A stretch of DNA of 64,000 nt from Anoplolepis gracilipes. Lineage: Eukaryota; Arthropoda; Insecta; Hymenoptera; Formicidae. Positions 58,510-64,000 of this stretch are shown in pieces (position 1 is the stretch's first letter; every line of letters begins with the position of its first letter). A program made the translations under genes and the position numbers. The stretch is taken from NCBI RefSeq assembly GCF_047496725.1, contig NC_132970.1, forward strand, positions 15,909,501 to 15,973,500, read 5' to 3'. Below the pieces are notes generated by a model. The model searched no databases, had not been told where the DNA came from, and saw nothing but the letters and a program-made list of their open reading frames with translations.

Positions 58510-58934
58510 CTCTTATATATTTATTTTAAAATTTGTCACAAGTCTTTAGTGTAATATAATATTGTAATAGTAGCACCATAATTATATCCGAAACTTCATA
58601 AAATAGAATTTGACACTTGACACTTCAAATAATACGTAGTCTCTAGTTTGATGCGAACCTATTGAAAAACACACCAATAAATTTCTATTGATAAACGTAT
58701 CTAGTCTGTCTCACAAATGCGAAATACAAATCAGAATGTATGAACTGCAATTTTGCTTCTATTTTTGCAGAAAATATAGGACCACATGCAGCGGTGGAAA
58801 AACCATTTTTATTAAGTGACGGTCGCATCAGATTGGAAGCAAGACTAGATCGTGCGATTTACGCTCATGGAGACTCAATCACTGTCCACATCAATGTCAG
58901 CAACAATAGTAGCAAATCCGTAAGAAGAATAAAG
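18211..58934 (+). CDS. Divergent arrestin, eight coding exons, 3' partial
   Basis: Arrestins bind activated, phosphorylated G-protein-coupled receptors at the inner face of the plasma membrane, uncouple G protein and act as trafficking and signalling scaffolds. Joining the eight exons listed separately gives 1131 nt and 377 codons with no stop, and all split codons agree. Residues 1-110 are an acidic, Gln-rich extension. The N-domain begins at RVYKK (110-114), whose Lys pair matches the phosphate sensor. Asp129 in ASRD matches polar-core Asp26 of mammalian arrestin-2, and Arg270 in TTVR matches Arg169. FRYGRED (164-170) and the following EEVMGL are the conserved finger-loop region. The C-domain begins near FLLSDGRIRLEARLDRAIY (335-353) and is cut at residue 377 of a family that usually exceeds 380-450. 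The hinge is about 40 residues longer than normal. It resembles kurtz/beta-arrestin but is too divergent to name as such; an orthologue of the poorly studied fourth fly arrestin (CG32683 type) is my inference. Family assignment is very secure, orthology is not. Confidence 0.93.
18301..18848 (+). other. Arrestin intron 1 (548 bp)
   Basis: GTAACT donor and TTGTGCAG acceptor. AT-rich, with the 36-T tract at its 3' end. Nothing else recognised. Confidence 0.65.
18807..18842 (+). repeat. 36-T homopolymer serving as polypyrimidine tract
   Basis: It lies six bases before the start of exon 2 and forms the whole polypyrimidine tract of that acceptor. Such runs vary in length between individuals. Confidence 0.95.
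18849..19036 (+). CDS. Arrestin exon 2 (residues 31-92, acidic/Gln-rich)
   Basis: The acceptor is TTGTGCAG, directly after a run of 36 T. The exon encodes an unstructured-looking segment containing EEQEEEEKEDGD, then a Gln-rich stretch (QAQGLQTQLQEQVQQ). It ends with AG of a split Arg codon before GTAAGA at 19037. An in-frame ATG at 18864 offers an alternative start. The composition suggests a disordered tail ahead of the arrestin fold; kurtz also has a Gln/Glu-rich N-terminal extension, so this fits the family. Confidence 0.8.
21062..21352. repeat. Long palindrome with (TG)n apex
   Basis: Arms of about 125 bp pair, from a TA run through AAAATAATATTTTG and AAGTACATTATATTATAGTG. The right arm carries CACTATAATATAATGTACTT in reverse. 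The centre is a (TG)n run (about 21197-21233) and the outer ends are TA repeats. The arms differ at a few positions. It resembles a hairpin MITE expanded at its centre. Confidence 0.88.
23874..24050. mobile_element. Short inverted-repeat element
   Basis: Ends carrying TTATCAAATGTTATTAGCAA and, reversed, TTATCAAACATTATTAGTAA pair over about 38 bp. The element is about 177 bp, with no coding capacity. Family unknown. Confidence 0.6.
24143..24994. mobile_element. Inverted repeats about 80 bp long, 690 bp apart
   Basis: The left copy (24143-24223) contains TATTGTCAAGATTTTGATTT and TTTTAAAAGGTTTTAGCCG. The right copy (24911-24994) is its reverse complement with mismatches. The unit may be a decayed transposon or two independent insertions in opposite orientation. 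The space between encodes nothing recognisable. Confidence 0.55.
26083..26500. mobile_element. MITE-like element, family D
   Basis: About 418 bp. The ends read TATACAGGTTGAATCATTAC and, reversed, TATACAGGATGAATCTCTAA. The inverted repeats extend about 80 bp inward to a shared TGTTTGATATC motif, with many mismatches. No coding capacity. Confidence 0.78.
26512..26885. mobile_element. MITE-like element, family A copy 3, reversed and diverged
   Basis: The reverse complement matches family A in order: TCAATAATTTCTGAATTATA, the GCAAAC block, ACATTCTTTAGTTAATTTA, TACAAAGATATATAATG, and GATATTTTTTTTTAGAAAAC. It sits directly next to the family D element, and the terminal repeats are eroded. Confidence 0.72.
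27549..27574. repeat. (TA)n microsatellite
   Basis: A TA repeat of about 26 bp. Another of about 22 bp lies at 28116-28137. Confidence 0.95.
30364..30420. repeat. Short tandem repeat of CCATATTTGCGGTTTT
   Basis: Three near-identical 16-bp units. A fourth isolated match (CCATATTTGCGGTTAA) lies about 100 bp upstream at about 30281. Confidence 0.85.
34005..34690 (-). repeat. Dispersed repeat, copy 1 (reverse of 62.15-62.70 kb)
   Basis: Its reverse complement aligns in order with 62150-62700. Shared blocks include CTGATCTTCCAGGTATTTTT against TTGATCTTCCAGATATTTTT, TAGTTTTGTCATAAGATAAA against TAGTTTTCGTAAGATAAA, TTTTTTATCACTAAAAA, and TTGTTTACAATATAAGA against TTGCTTACAATATAAGA. Both copies are AT-rich and noncoding. 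Class unknown. Confidence 0.7.
34916..35029 (-). mobile_element. MITE family B, internally deleted copy
   Basis: A 114-bp element whose ends match family B (CACCCAAAAAAATA and, reversed, CACTCAAAAAAATATTTTGC). It keeps the terminal blocks of the 390-bp copies, including TTTTAATTGTGACATCTAG, but lacks the middle. It is inverted relative to the copies at 35559 and 44609. Confidence 0.8.
35205..35460. promoter_or_regulatory. CpG-rich intronic patch, candidate internal promoter or enhancer
   Basis: CpG dinucleotides cluster here (for example CGCTGCGACGCATTGCCACG and GACGTCGTAGCAACGCG) in otherwise AT-rich intron 2. A TATATAAATAG lies at about 35177. It could drive a shorter arrestin transcript starting before exon 3. 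No splice donor in a matching phase was established. Confidence 0.25.
35559..35956 (+). mobile_element. MITE family B, full copy 1
   Basis: About 398 bp, closely similar over its length to 44609-44992. It starts CACTCAAAAAAATATTTTGC and ends with a degraded reverse of the same motif (TTTTAGTG). Shared interior blocks include ATAGATTTCTAGATGTC and CACAAATATAATTGTCCTT. No coding capacity. Confidence 0.88.
38922..38972 (+). CDS. Arrestin exon 3, 51-nt symmetric microexon (residues 94-109)
   Basis: The exon lies between acceptor CTATATTTCAG and donor GTAATG. It encodes KDTSPDHISDSAFSSQ, flanked by Arg codons split over both junctions. It enters and leaves in the same phase, so including or skipping it keeps the frame: skipping joins Arg directly to VYKK. 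It is Ser/Asp-rich and lies just before the arrestin core. Support comes from two good splice sites and phase agreement on both sides; its short length leaves some doubt. Confidence 0.72.
41080..42634. mobile_element. Inverted-repeat transposon candidate, about 1.55 kb
   Basis: The left end (41080-41310) and right end (42470-42634) are inverted copies. Both contain CACAAATATTATT, TTTTAATCTTTATTTAATT, TCAAATCTCAGA and a TTGATTGATGATAACG-like block, in the same order. The interior has no recognisable transposase; a 68-codon minus-strand frame at 41519-41313 is not identifiable. It is probably a decayed non-autonomous DNA transposon. Ends and target duplication are not precise. Confidence 0.65.
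42002..42140. mobile_element. Small inverted-repeat element nested in the 1.55-kb element
   Basis: About 139 bp. The ends read CGGCGTCAGGAATGC and, reversed, CGGCGTGGTGTCAGAAATGC. Pairing continues through AATTTATGCA. The core is a hairpin around TATGGAAAATGCATG. Confidence 0.7.
42630..42671. repeat. (TA)n microsatellite
   Basis: A TA repeat of about 42 bp at the right edge of the 1.55-kb element. Confidence 0.95.
43096..43168. repeat. Compound (AC)n(AT)n microsatellite
   Basis: About 24 bp of AC followed by about 48 bp of AT. Confidence 0.97.
44609..44992 (+). mobile_element. MITE family B, full copy 2, beside exon 4
   Basis: A 384-bp element with terminal inverted repeats CACTCAAAAAAATA at the left and TATTTTTTTGAGTG at the right. 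It is the best-preserved copy in the window. It ends 56 bp before the first base of exon 4, so the branch point and polypyrimidine tract of that acceptor lie in the short remaining gap. Confidence 0.9.
45049..45184 (+). CDS. Arrestin exon 4 (N-domain start, residues 111-155)
   Basis: The acceptor is TTTTCTGATCTGCAG and the donor is GTAAGG. The exon encodes VYKKLSPNNKLTLYLASRD, then a segment ending in LVDPDYLQEKK. This matches the first strands of the arrestin N-domain. The KK pair corresponds to the phosphate-sensing lysines, and the Asp in ASRD corresponds to the polar-core Asp. The usual LGKRDFVDH is here LASRDLIVSE, a clear divergence. The exon ends on a codon boundary. Confidence 0.95.
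45954..46130. mobile_element. Palindromic MITE, family E
   Basis: A 177-bp element with arms of about 70 bp. The ends read TAGGGTATGATACGG and, reversed, TAGGGTAAAGTAGGGTATTA. The inner arms share TCTAATAATCGCTACATA and GCGCTTTTTTAGTC. A hairpin with a short loop is predicted. Confidence 0.88.
46160..46341. mobile_element. Palindromic MITE, family F
   Basis: About 182 bp, with arms of about 60 bp. Both ends read TATACAGGGTGAGTTTTTTA towards the centre, and the arms continue through ATCTGAAGAAATACGTATCG with a 2-bp indel. It is flanked by TATA on both sides and starts only 29 bp after the family E element. Confidence 0.9.
46342..46472. repeat. TA-repeat array with three AGCTGATATATATGTG units
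   Basis: Two direct and one inverted copy of AGCTGATATATATGTG are separated by TA runs. The last two form a palindrome at about 46401-46472. Confidence 0.9.
46554..46706 (+). CDS. Arrestin exon 5 (finger-loop region, residues 156-206)
   Basis: The acceptor is TAATTTTTGCAG and the donor is GTTAGT, phase 0 at both ends (51 codons). It encodes VFGQVTLTFRYGREDEEVMG, the most conserved arrestin block, which forms the receptor-inserting finger loop. It continues through LAQLYPPYAG to STTPLQ. The final TTPLQ runs straight into EALVKRLGSNAHAF of exon 6, as in known arrestins (TPMQEKLVRKLGSNA type). Confidence 0.95.
48670..48745. repeat. Short tandem repeat of GAAAGAATAAT units
   Basis: Imperfect copies of GAAAGAATAATGAACAAT, shortening to GAAAGAATAAC. 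Confidence 0.85.
50353..50407. repeat. (AG)n microsatellite
   Basis: An AG repeat of about 55 bp with one AA interruption. Confidence 0.97.
51432..52263. mobile_element. Foldback element, about 830 bp
   Basis: Arms of roughly 300 bp are inverted copies with mismatches. The outer arms share TTTCTATTTGAGAT and CATTTGAGTTATTAAAATAA. Further in they share ATACTAATTGTAAGTAAAAA (CTGATTGTGAGTAAAAA on the other arm), AGTAAACATAGATC, and CAGTGTTTACAAA-like blocks. The right arm carries an inserted (TA)n run (52099-52142) and the left arm is preceded by a CA-rich tract. No coding capacity. It is probably a long-arm MITE or foldback transposon. Confidence 0.82.
52599..52688. repeat. (GA)n microsatellite
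   Basis: About 90 bp with a GGGAGGGGGG interruption near its start. It gives spurious Ser-Leu repeat frames on the minus strand. Confidence 0.97.
54352..54387. repeat. (TA)n microsatellite
   Basis: A TA repeat of about 36 bp. Confidence 0.95.
55250..55731. mobile_element. Inverted-repeat element, about 480 bp
   Basis: The ends read ACAAGGAGAGATCATGTATT and, reversed, ACAAGGAGAGGTCATGTACT. The repeats extend about 115 bp, through CTGCTTCACCGATTTT and a GCACTTCTC block. An extra inverted copy of the end segment (AAATCGGTGAAATAGAGTAC) lies at about 55399, which suggests an internal duplication or nested deletion derivative. No coding capacity. Confidence 0.82.
56031..56302. mobile_element. Palindromic MITE, about 270 bp
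   Basis: Arms of about 100 bp share AGTAAATATTTGTGGAAGAT, GATTTTATATCT, GCATAAAC and CTAAATATTAT. It lies about 690 bp upstream of exon 6. No coding capacity. Confidence 0.85.
56990..57137 (+). CDS. Arrestin exon 6 (N-domain, residues 207-255)
   Basis: The acceptor is TTTTTCTTTATAG and the donor is GTAAGT. It encodes EALVKRLGSNAHAFTMEI, then PLAPPSVQL, and ends in IGTSYDVKAYV plus the first base of an Ala codon. KLGSNAYPF, PPSVTLQ and GVxYxVKAF are the matching landmarks in other arrestins, so the placement is unambiguous. Confidence 0.95.
57138..58177 (+). other. Arrestin intron 6 (1.0 kb)
   Basis: GTAAGT donor, ATTTTAG acceptor. AT-rich, nothing else recognised. Confidence 0.9.
58178..58378 (+). 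CDS. Arrestin exon 7 (polar-core Arg and long hinge, residues 257-322)
   Basis: The acceptor is GTGGTGGATTTTAG. The exon encodes ERADERLHRKTTVRMGIRVI, which matches the arrestin EEKIHKRNSVRLVIRKV block; Arg270 is the phosphate-trigger arginine. A Pro/Ser-rich linker (KPPLPSTTIYSVPPSQVP) then an acidic stretch (AENEIIEDD) follow. The donor chosen, G|GTTGGT at 58379, is weak, but it is the only nearby GT I found that leaves one base and so fits the phase of exon 8. GT sites at 58383, 58395 and 58408 give the wrong phase. A shorter form using another donor is possible. Confidence 0.85.
58379..58770 (+). other. Arrestin intron 7 (392 bp)
   Basis: GTTGGT donor (weak), TTTTTGCAG acceptor. It contains a (TA)n run at about 58468-58505. 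Confidence 0.8.
58771..58934 (+). CDS. Arrestin exon 8 (C-domain start, residues 324-377)
   Basis: The acceptor is TTCTATTTTTGCAG and the donor is GTATAA at 58935, phase 0. It encodes NIGPHAAVEKPFLLSDGRIR, then LEARLDRAIYAHGDSITVHI and NVSNNSSKSVRRIK. This matches the start of the arrestin C-domain (LxASLDKEIYYHGExIxVNVxVxNNTxKxVKKIK). The next coding block (expected to begin like xVxQxxD) was not found before position 64000, so the gene continues off the right edge. Confidence 0.94.
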
Positions 58935-59959
58935 GTATAAAATTGCATTTTATGTAGGCACATTCATTTCTATTTCAATCAAACAAAGATATTCTAAGTG
59001 ACAAGAATTAAGCATAGAAGTGATTTATGAAATGTATTCTCTAAATTGTTTTGATTTTTTAGTTAAAATAAAAATAAATTTCTAATATATTTATTTAACT
59101 TTGAGATCTTACTTTTACAAAAAATTTATATTATCATCATTTCATAGAATTGCGTACTACAGCAGTAATTTTAATACGCACACATATTACAGCATTGCTC
59201 ATATAAATATATTTCACTAATACAAAGGGTTCCATGAATAATAAATATGATGAATAATAAATGAAAAAAAGTAAAGAAAGGCGTGACGTATATTTATTAA
59301 AAAATTATATTTTGAAAAAAGATAAAAAGAGTGCCAAGTTTTCATACAAATCAAACGACGCATTGTATAAAGAAACGTTACATCGTTTATTGTTCAATGC
59401 ATATTTAAATATAAAGTATGAATTGTCACCCACATAACTTTTCTCATAATAACTTCATGCACGGGTTACGTCCAGACTAAGAGAGAGGGTTAAAGGAACA
59501 GACATTTTAAAAGCGCGTCCACCTCAAGTAGAGCGATTTGAAAGGCCCGAAAACAGGACAACGATCAGAAGGTCAGAAGGGTCGCTCTGATATTTTACTT
59601 TCAGAGTGTATTTTACTTGGCGATCCTTTTTTAAATAAAGATATTTTATGTTTATTACTTAAAATAAGACTAACAAAGTACAATTTCGGGATAGGAGGGT
59701 TTCACCATATTAAATGGTTAATTAAATGGTTCATTAAATAAATTAATTTTTTTCATAATTAAAAAGATAACATTTGTTATATATCATGTTCAAAAAATTT
59801 TTTAAAGTATAAGTAATATAAAATGATGTAAATATAAATGTCATATACATGAGATTTGATATTACATGGATCCGTGAAACACCTTTTGTGTAAGTGAATG
59901 AGTGACTTTAGATAAGAAGGAAATTGTATCAAGATAGTTCTTCAATTTAGAGAGAAAGG

Positions 59960-60440
59960 GGAATAGAATTTCCAGAAATTCTAGACGAAGATGGCTATTG
60001 AAATAGATCAAAGGGATGATTATTTCCGGAGAAACCTGACTGAGAACAGCTTTGAAATCCTCGAGGTTTACAGAGTCAGATGCAGAAAGCATCCGCGGGG
60101 ACGAGATCCATATGATAAGGAAGGAGTTCGAGTAGTGCATTTGTGAAAAGATCTCTGAAATCAAACGAATATGAATGCTCGAATTGGCGGCTATTGTGGA
60201 AAAGGAAGAAGATAGGAGTCCTCGAGGATTATGATGGATGCCGAGGATAAGGGAGACCTCGGAGATAATTCGAGTTCGGGGAAAGCTGGAAAATTGGATG
60301 CGAAAAGGCTGAAGGATCGTAAATGAGAAGAGAAAAAGCAAGCGAAGACGTTCGCGTTAAAGCAAAAGAGTTGTACGAAAAAAGATTGAGTTCCGAGGAA
60401 TAACTTTGAGAGAAAAGAAGGGGGAGACAAAGAGATTTAC
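59960..60440 (+). pseudogene. GC-richer, possibly decayed coding sequence of unknown origin
   Basis: This block is clearly less AT-rich than its flanks and AG-biased on the plus strand. One plus frame reads MAIEIDQRDDYFRRNLTENS and continues 45 codons to a stop. Another reads MMDAEDKGDLGDNSSSGKAG, then a stop, then EEKKQAKTFALKQKSCTKKR. The charged Lys/Glu/Asp style and the stops suggest a broken protein, perhaps a retrotransposon gag-like remnant, but no diagnostic motif such as a zinc knuckle is visible. The 159-codon open frame on the minus strand over the same block looks like its mirror shadow. Confidence 0.35.
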
Positions 60441-61716
60441 ACTCAGTGTACTTGTAATGTCTCGTAAGCAGATTTTTTTTCTTTTAAGAGGTTTATGCGG
60501 CTGTTAGAGCTATCTTAAAACTATCCATCTTTACTCTTATTTTTTTTTTTTTGTTTTTTTTTTTTTTTGTGTTCCATTTTTAATATTTAAAATTTGCATA
60601 CTTTATATTTTAAAAATATTCCTCTCCTCATACGTTCTTTTTTTTATTTACATAATTATATATCTCGTAATATTTATCATTTATAACTGTCAAAATTATT
60701 TTGTGGTGGATTATAACAGTAACGAAAAAATCTGAATAGAAGAAATAATGCCAAAAGATCATAACAACGATAATAATAAAATTTCTTAAAACGAAAATCT
60801 ACATTGACACTTTACTTCCTAATATCTGTATTTATAGAACACGTAGAGTAGAATAACAAAAATAGAGAATTTTATTAGGTAAGACCGTCTCAAGCTATTT
60901 GTTAAATTTATTAAAAACTCGATCGGCTAGCCATTAATAAATCGAATAATCTTAAGATACTTCTTAACTGGACAGCTCACATATAGATACATCGATCAAT
61001 CTTATTGTTGCTGCTTGTTGCGTGTTTGATTTGACGCGAGATTTTGGTCTGTTGATATAAATATATTGTAATATAATCTATACATTTTAAAATTAAGTAG
61101 TACAACTAGTGATTTAGTTACATCTGATGAGAATTTGATTACACAAGTAATGAAAAAGCATAATACTACAAGAACAGCTAAAAATAAATTTTTATTTTAT
61201 ATTTAATAATTTTTTATTTTATATTTTTTTATTATTGGATTATTTTCTTTATATTGGAATATTATTATATAATAATATTGATATTATAACACAATAATAT
61301 AACAAAAATTATTTATTGTAGAGCTAAAAATCAACAATTTGTACAATTTGGTTTGTACAATTTTTTATTTTTTAAAAACTCGTTATGTTATACTCATATT
61401 GTTTAAAAATTCTTGACGCATAATCGCAATGATCAATTAGCAATATTAATTAAAAAACATTTATTTTTTTCAACAATGCAAGAGATTTCACCACCAACCT
61501 GATCTCATCATTTTCAAACAATCAATTTTTTTTCCATTCCAAAACGATAAATTATAACTATAGCTGAGATAAATACGAAATTGTACTTGTGGAATGGGAC
61601 GTTCGCAATTAACGATTATCAAAATAGCACTCGATATTTCGAAGAGTGCCTCTTCGGATTTTGATTTCACTAATTGCTTTTTTATGCTCTTCAAGGATTT
61701 GATATTCATCTATTAG

Positions 61717-61911
61717 TCTTTTGCCCTATCAGACATATACGTTTTTCCAATTTATTCATTTTTCCATTTGCTTTATTCTCGACTTTCCGTACTACAGCGT
61801 CTGGTGATAAAGTACAAGAACTCTATTGATCTCTTGCCCTATGAAACATATACGTTTTTCATTCATTTTTCCATTTGCTTTTTTCTCGACTTTCCGTTCT
61901 ACAGCGTCAGA
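61717..61911. repeat. Tandem duplication, two units about 113 bp apart
   Basis: Both units share TTGCCCTAT, ACATATACGTTTTTC, TTCATTTTTCCATTTGCTTT, TCTCGACTTTCCGT and CTACAGCGTC. They start near 61717 and 61831. Confidence 0.9.
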
Positions 61912-62149
61912 TACCACAAGTGTAATAAAATTACCCGTAAAAGTAATAATGTTTCATAATAAAACATAGAGAGAAGAAACTTAATCTTCACGTAGAGGAA
62001 ATAATAAGTTGATAGTAGTTCATAAAGGATCAATCGATTGGATTTTCTATACAATTGCTTGACGATTAATTATGAGAAAATTTTTGGAAGAATTATAAAA
62101 CAGTTCTATGCCACCTTTTTCTGCTCCTCAATTAATTAACGTGTCTACT

Positions 62150-62700
62150 CAAATCTTGTAAAAAAAATTCTCTAATAATTTTTTGATCTTCCAGATATTT
62201 TTATTAAAAATTCTAAATAAAGAAAATATTTTAAAAGTTTTTTTACTGCAAATTTCTAAAATCAGTTTTTTTATTGTATACTCTTTCTAATCCTTTTTAT
62301 TGATAGAAAAAAAACACGGAGTCCTTTAAGTTTGCTAGATTTGCAAATGTATTAAAAAAATTTAATAGTTTTCGTAAGATAAATACTTTTACTTGTAAAA
62401 TTTCTTCATTTTTTTATCACTAAAAATTACAGTAAAAAATATGTACTGTGCATATGAAATATTTTGTTAAAACATTGATATAAACAGAGATAAATGTCTA
62501 TACATTCATAATATATTTTAAACACATAATTAACAACTTGGCTTATTCAAAAGATTTTCGATTGCTTACAATATAAGAGCAAAATTATCAGAAATAATTT
62601 TTTTTAAATTCCCACTAAAATTTCATGACAACTCTCTAATTTTTCCAGGTGCAAAAGAAATTTATAAGAACAGATTTTCTATGTTTTTTCAGAAAATATT
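62150..62700 (+). repeat. Dispersed repeat, copy 2
   Basis: Diverged counterpart of 34005-34690 in the opposite orientation, as described there. Noncoding; class unknown. Confidence 0.7.
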
Positions 62701-63489
62701 ATAGACACATTATTAATCTAAAATTTATTCGAATCAAAGAAAATAGCCAAAATTAATCCGCTATTTCGAACATTCTTTAATTATACGTATCAGAGAAGAC
62801 ATGTTTTGTCACTCTTCTTTTAAATCCTTCTATAAAAATTATTAATAATTATAATTAAATTTAATGTAAATTAAATTATATGTGCATATATTAATTAAAA
62901 TTGTTCATATTGTTAGATTTTATGTAATATTCATTCAAACATAAAAATTTATATGTATATTAAATAAAGAATTCCTAAGGCTCTCACTTTAAAAATATGA
63001 CTTAAATTCCCCAGACTAATAAGTATGCCGGATGAAAATGCAAAAGTTTCAGAAAAAATTAGTTTTTCTGAAACTAAATAGTTGCATATAGGACACAAAT
63101 TATACATAGTATAATACCACATACTTTTAATCTCTATTTGAGATTCATTTATATTATATTATATTATACTATATTACTTCTTTAGTTCCCTAAAAAAAAA
63201 CATAGAAAAATATCCGAGCAAAGTAATTATCGTACCTTAATAAAAAAACTAATAAAATAGACATGTTTTTACTTTTATTACTTTCATCAAATAGTCTCAT
63301 CTCTTAATTATTCGAGAAATGTTTATTCATGCTATTCATCCTGTTAATTGTTTCTGTAAATTTAATAAGCTCATTAGAACGTTCATATCCCATAGGTACA
63401 CTTGATCTCAATGAGACTGCCTTAACATCTTAATAAAAACGCTGTTGCTTATATGACACATGCATACAAATTTATATAAATATATGTAT

Positions 63490-63846
63490 ATAGGGTAATT
63501 GGTGAAAAACCTGCTAATGGCAGATTCATGAGATCATTTGGAGACGATTTTTTCTCAGCAAAAATGTCGAGGCGTCAATAATTTCCGAGTTATTACAAGC
63601 GATTGAAAAAAAGGCGCTTTTCGCAAACTAAACTTTTTGGAATTAAAAAATTACCAAAACTACATTTACTTAATTTCAGATAGAGTTGACTCTAATAGTA
63701 TTTTACTTTAAGGCTTAATTACAAAGATATATATGTAATGACAGAAATTGGAAACTTGCAAAAAATAATGACCCTTGATATTTTCGCTGAGGAAACATCG
63801 ACTCCAAATAATCCCAGGAATCTGCCATTAACAGGTTTTTACAGAG
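63490..63846. mobile_element. MITE-like element, family A copy 2
   Basis: It aligns with 7836-8212 over almost its whole length: GGTAATTGGTGAAAAACCTG, AATAATTTCCGAGTTAT, CGCAAACTAAACTTTT, GATATTTTCGCTGAGGAAA and CTGCCATTAACAG. The right terminal repeat is cut off after the TTTTTAC block, so the element is 3' truncated. Confidence 0.85.
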
Positions 63847-64000
63847 TACAAAAATTTATTAGATAAAAAACTTTGGAATTTATCTTTTTTTTTTAAATAT
63901 TATATAAAATATTTACCACAAATATTTATATAATGTAAAAGACAATTATTCTAATTATATAATATATTGACTCTTAAACTATATAATATATTGACATAAA

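Larger units (their letters stand above)
58935..64000 (+). other. Arrestin intron 8, runs off the window
   Basis: GTATAA donor. No arrestin C-domain exon could be found in any frame to 64000, so the intron is at least 5.1 kb. It holds a GC-richer coding relic (59960-60440), a tandem duplication (61717-61911), a dispersed repeat (62150-62700) and a family-A MITE (63490). Confidence 0.8.

Noticed and set aside
58740..58770. Starting a separate protein at the ATG before exon 8
   Set aside because: The TTTTTGCAG acceptor and continuity with the arrestin fold show it is an internal exon.
59862..60341. 159-codon minus-strand open frame, the longest in the window
   Set aside because: Ser/Leu/Phe-rich composition fits a mirror of the AG-rich plus strand; no motif, start context or splice structure supports it.

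Overview
This window is AT-rich nuclear DNA (roughly three quarters A+T by eye) from an animal, most likely an insect. It has long introns, many dinucleotide microsatellites and many small inverted-repeat elements, with no sign of bacterial gene organisation. The one well-supported gene is an insect-style arrestin. Low GC content combined with CpG-rich patches that are not depleted suggests a hymenopteran such as an ant, but that is inference, not proof.

Layout. From 1 to about 8.7 kb I see mostly AT-rich sequence with one small transposon and some weak candidate coding pieces on the minus strand. A CpG-rich patch lies at 8.9-9.7 kb and could be a promoter. From 18.2 kb to the right end runs a plus-strand arrestin gene. 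I could trace eight coding exons that join in a single open frame of 377 codons: 18211-18300, 18849-19036, 38922-38972, 45049-45184, 46554-46706, 56990-57137, 58178-58378 and 58771-58934. The gene is incomplete at its 3' end: the rest of the C-domain and the tail must lie beyond position 64000.

The arrestin keeps the N-domain phosphate-sensing lysine pair, the polar-core aspartate and arginine, and the conserved finger-loop region. It differs from textbook arrestins in two ways. It has an N-terminal extension of about 110 residues rich in Glu and Gln, and it has a segment about 40 residues longer than usual between the N- and C-domains. It is therefore probably not the ordinary kurtz/beta-arrestin or a visual arrestin, but a divergent extra insect arrestin.

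The introns are unusually informative. They carry several families of short non-autonomous inverted-repeat elements (MITE-like), including a family with three copies inside this gene, a 172-bp perfect palindrome, an 830-bp foldback, and two MITEs lying almost end to end. One element stops 56 bp before the acceptor of exon 4. I found no autonomous transposase, rRNA, tRNA, CRISPR or viral gene.
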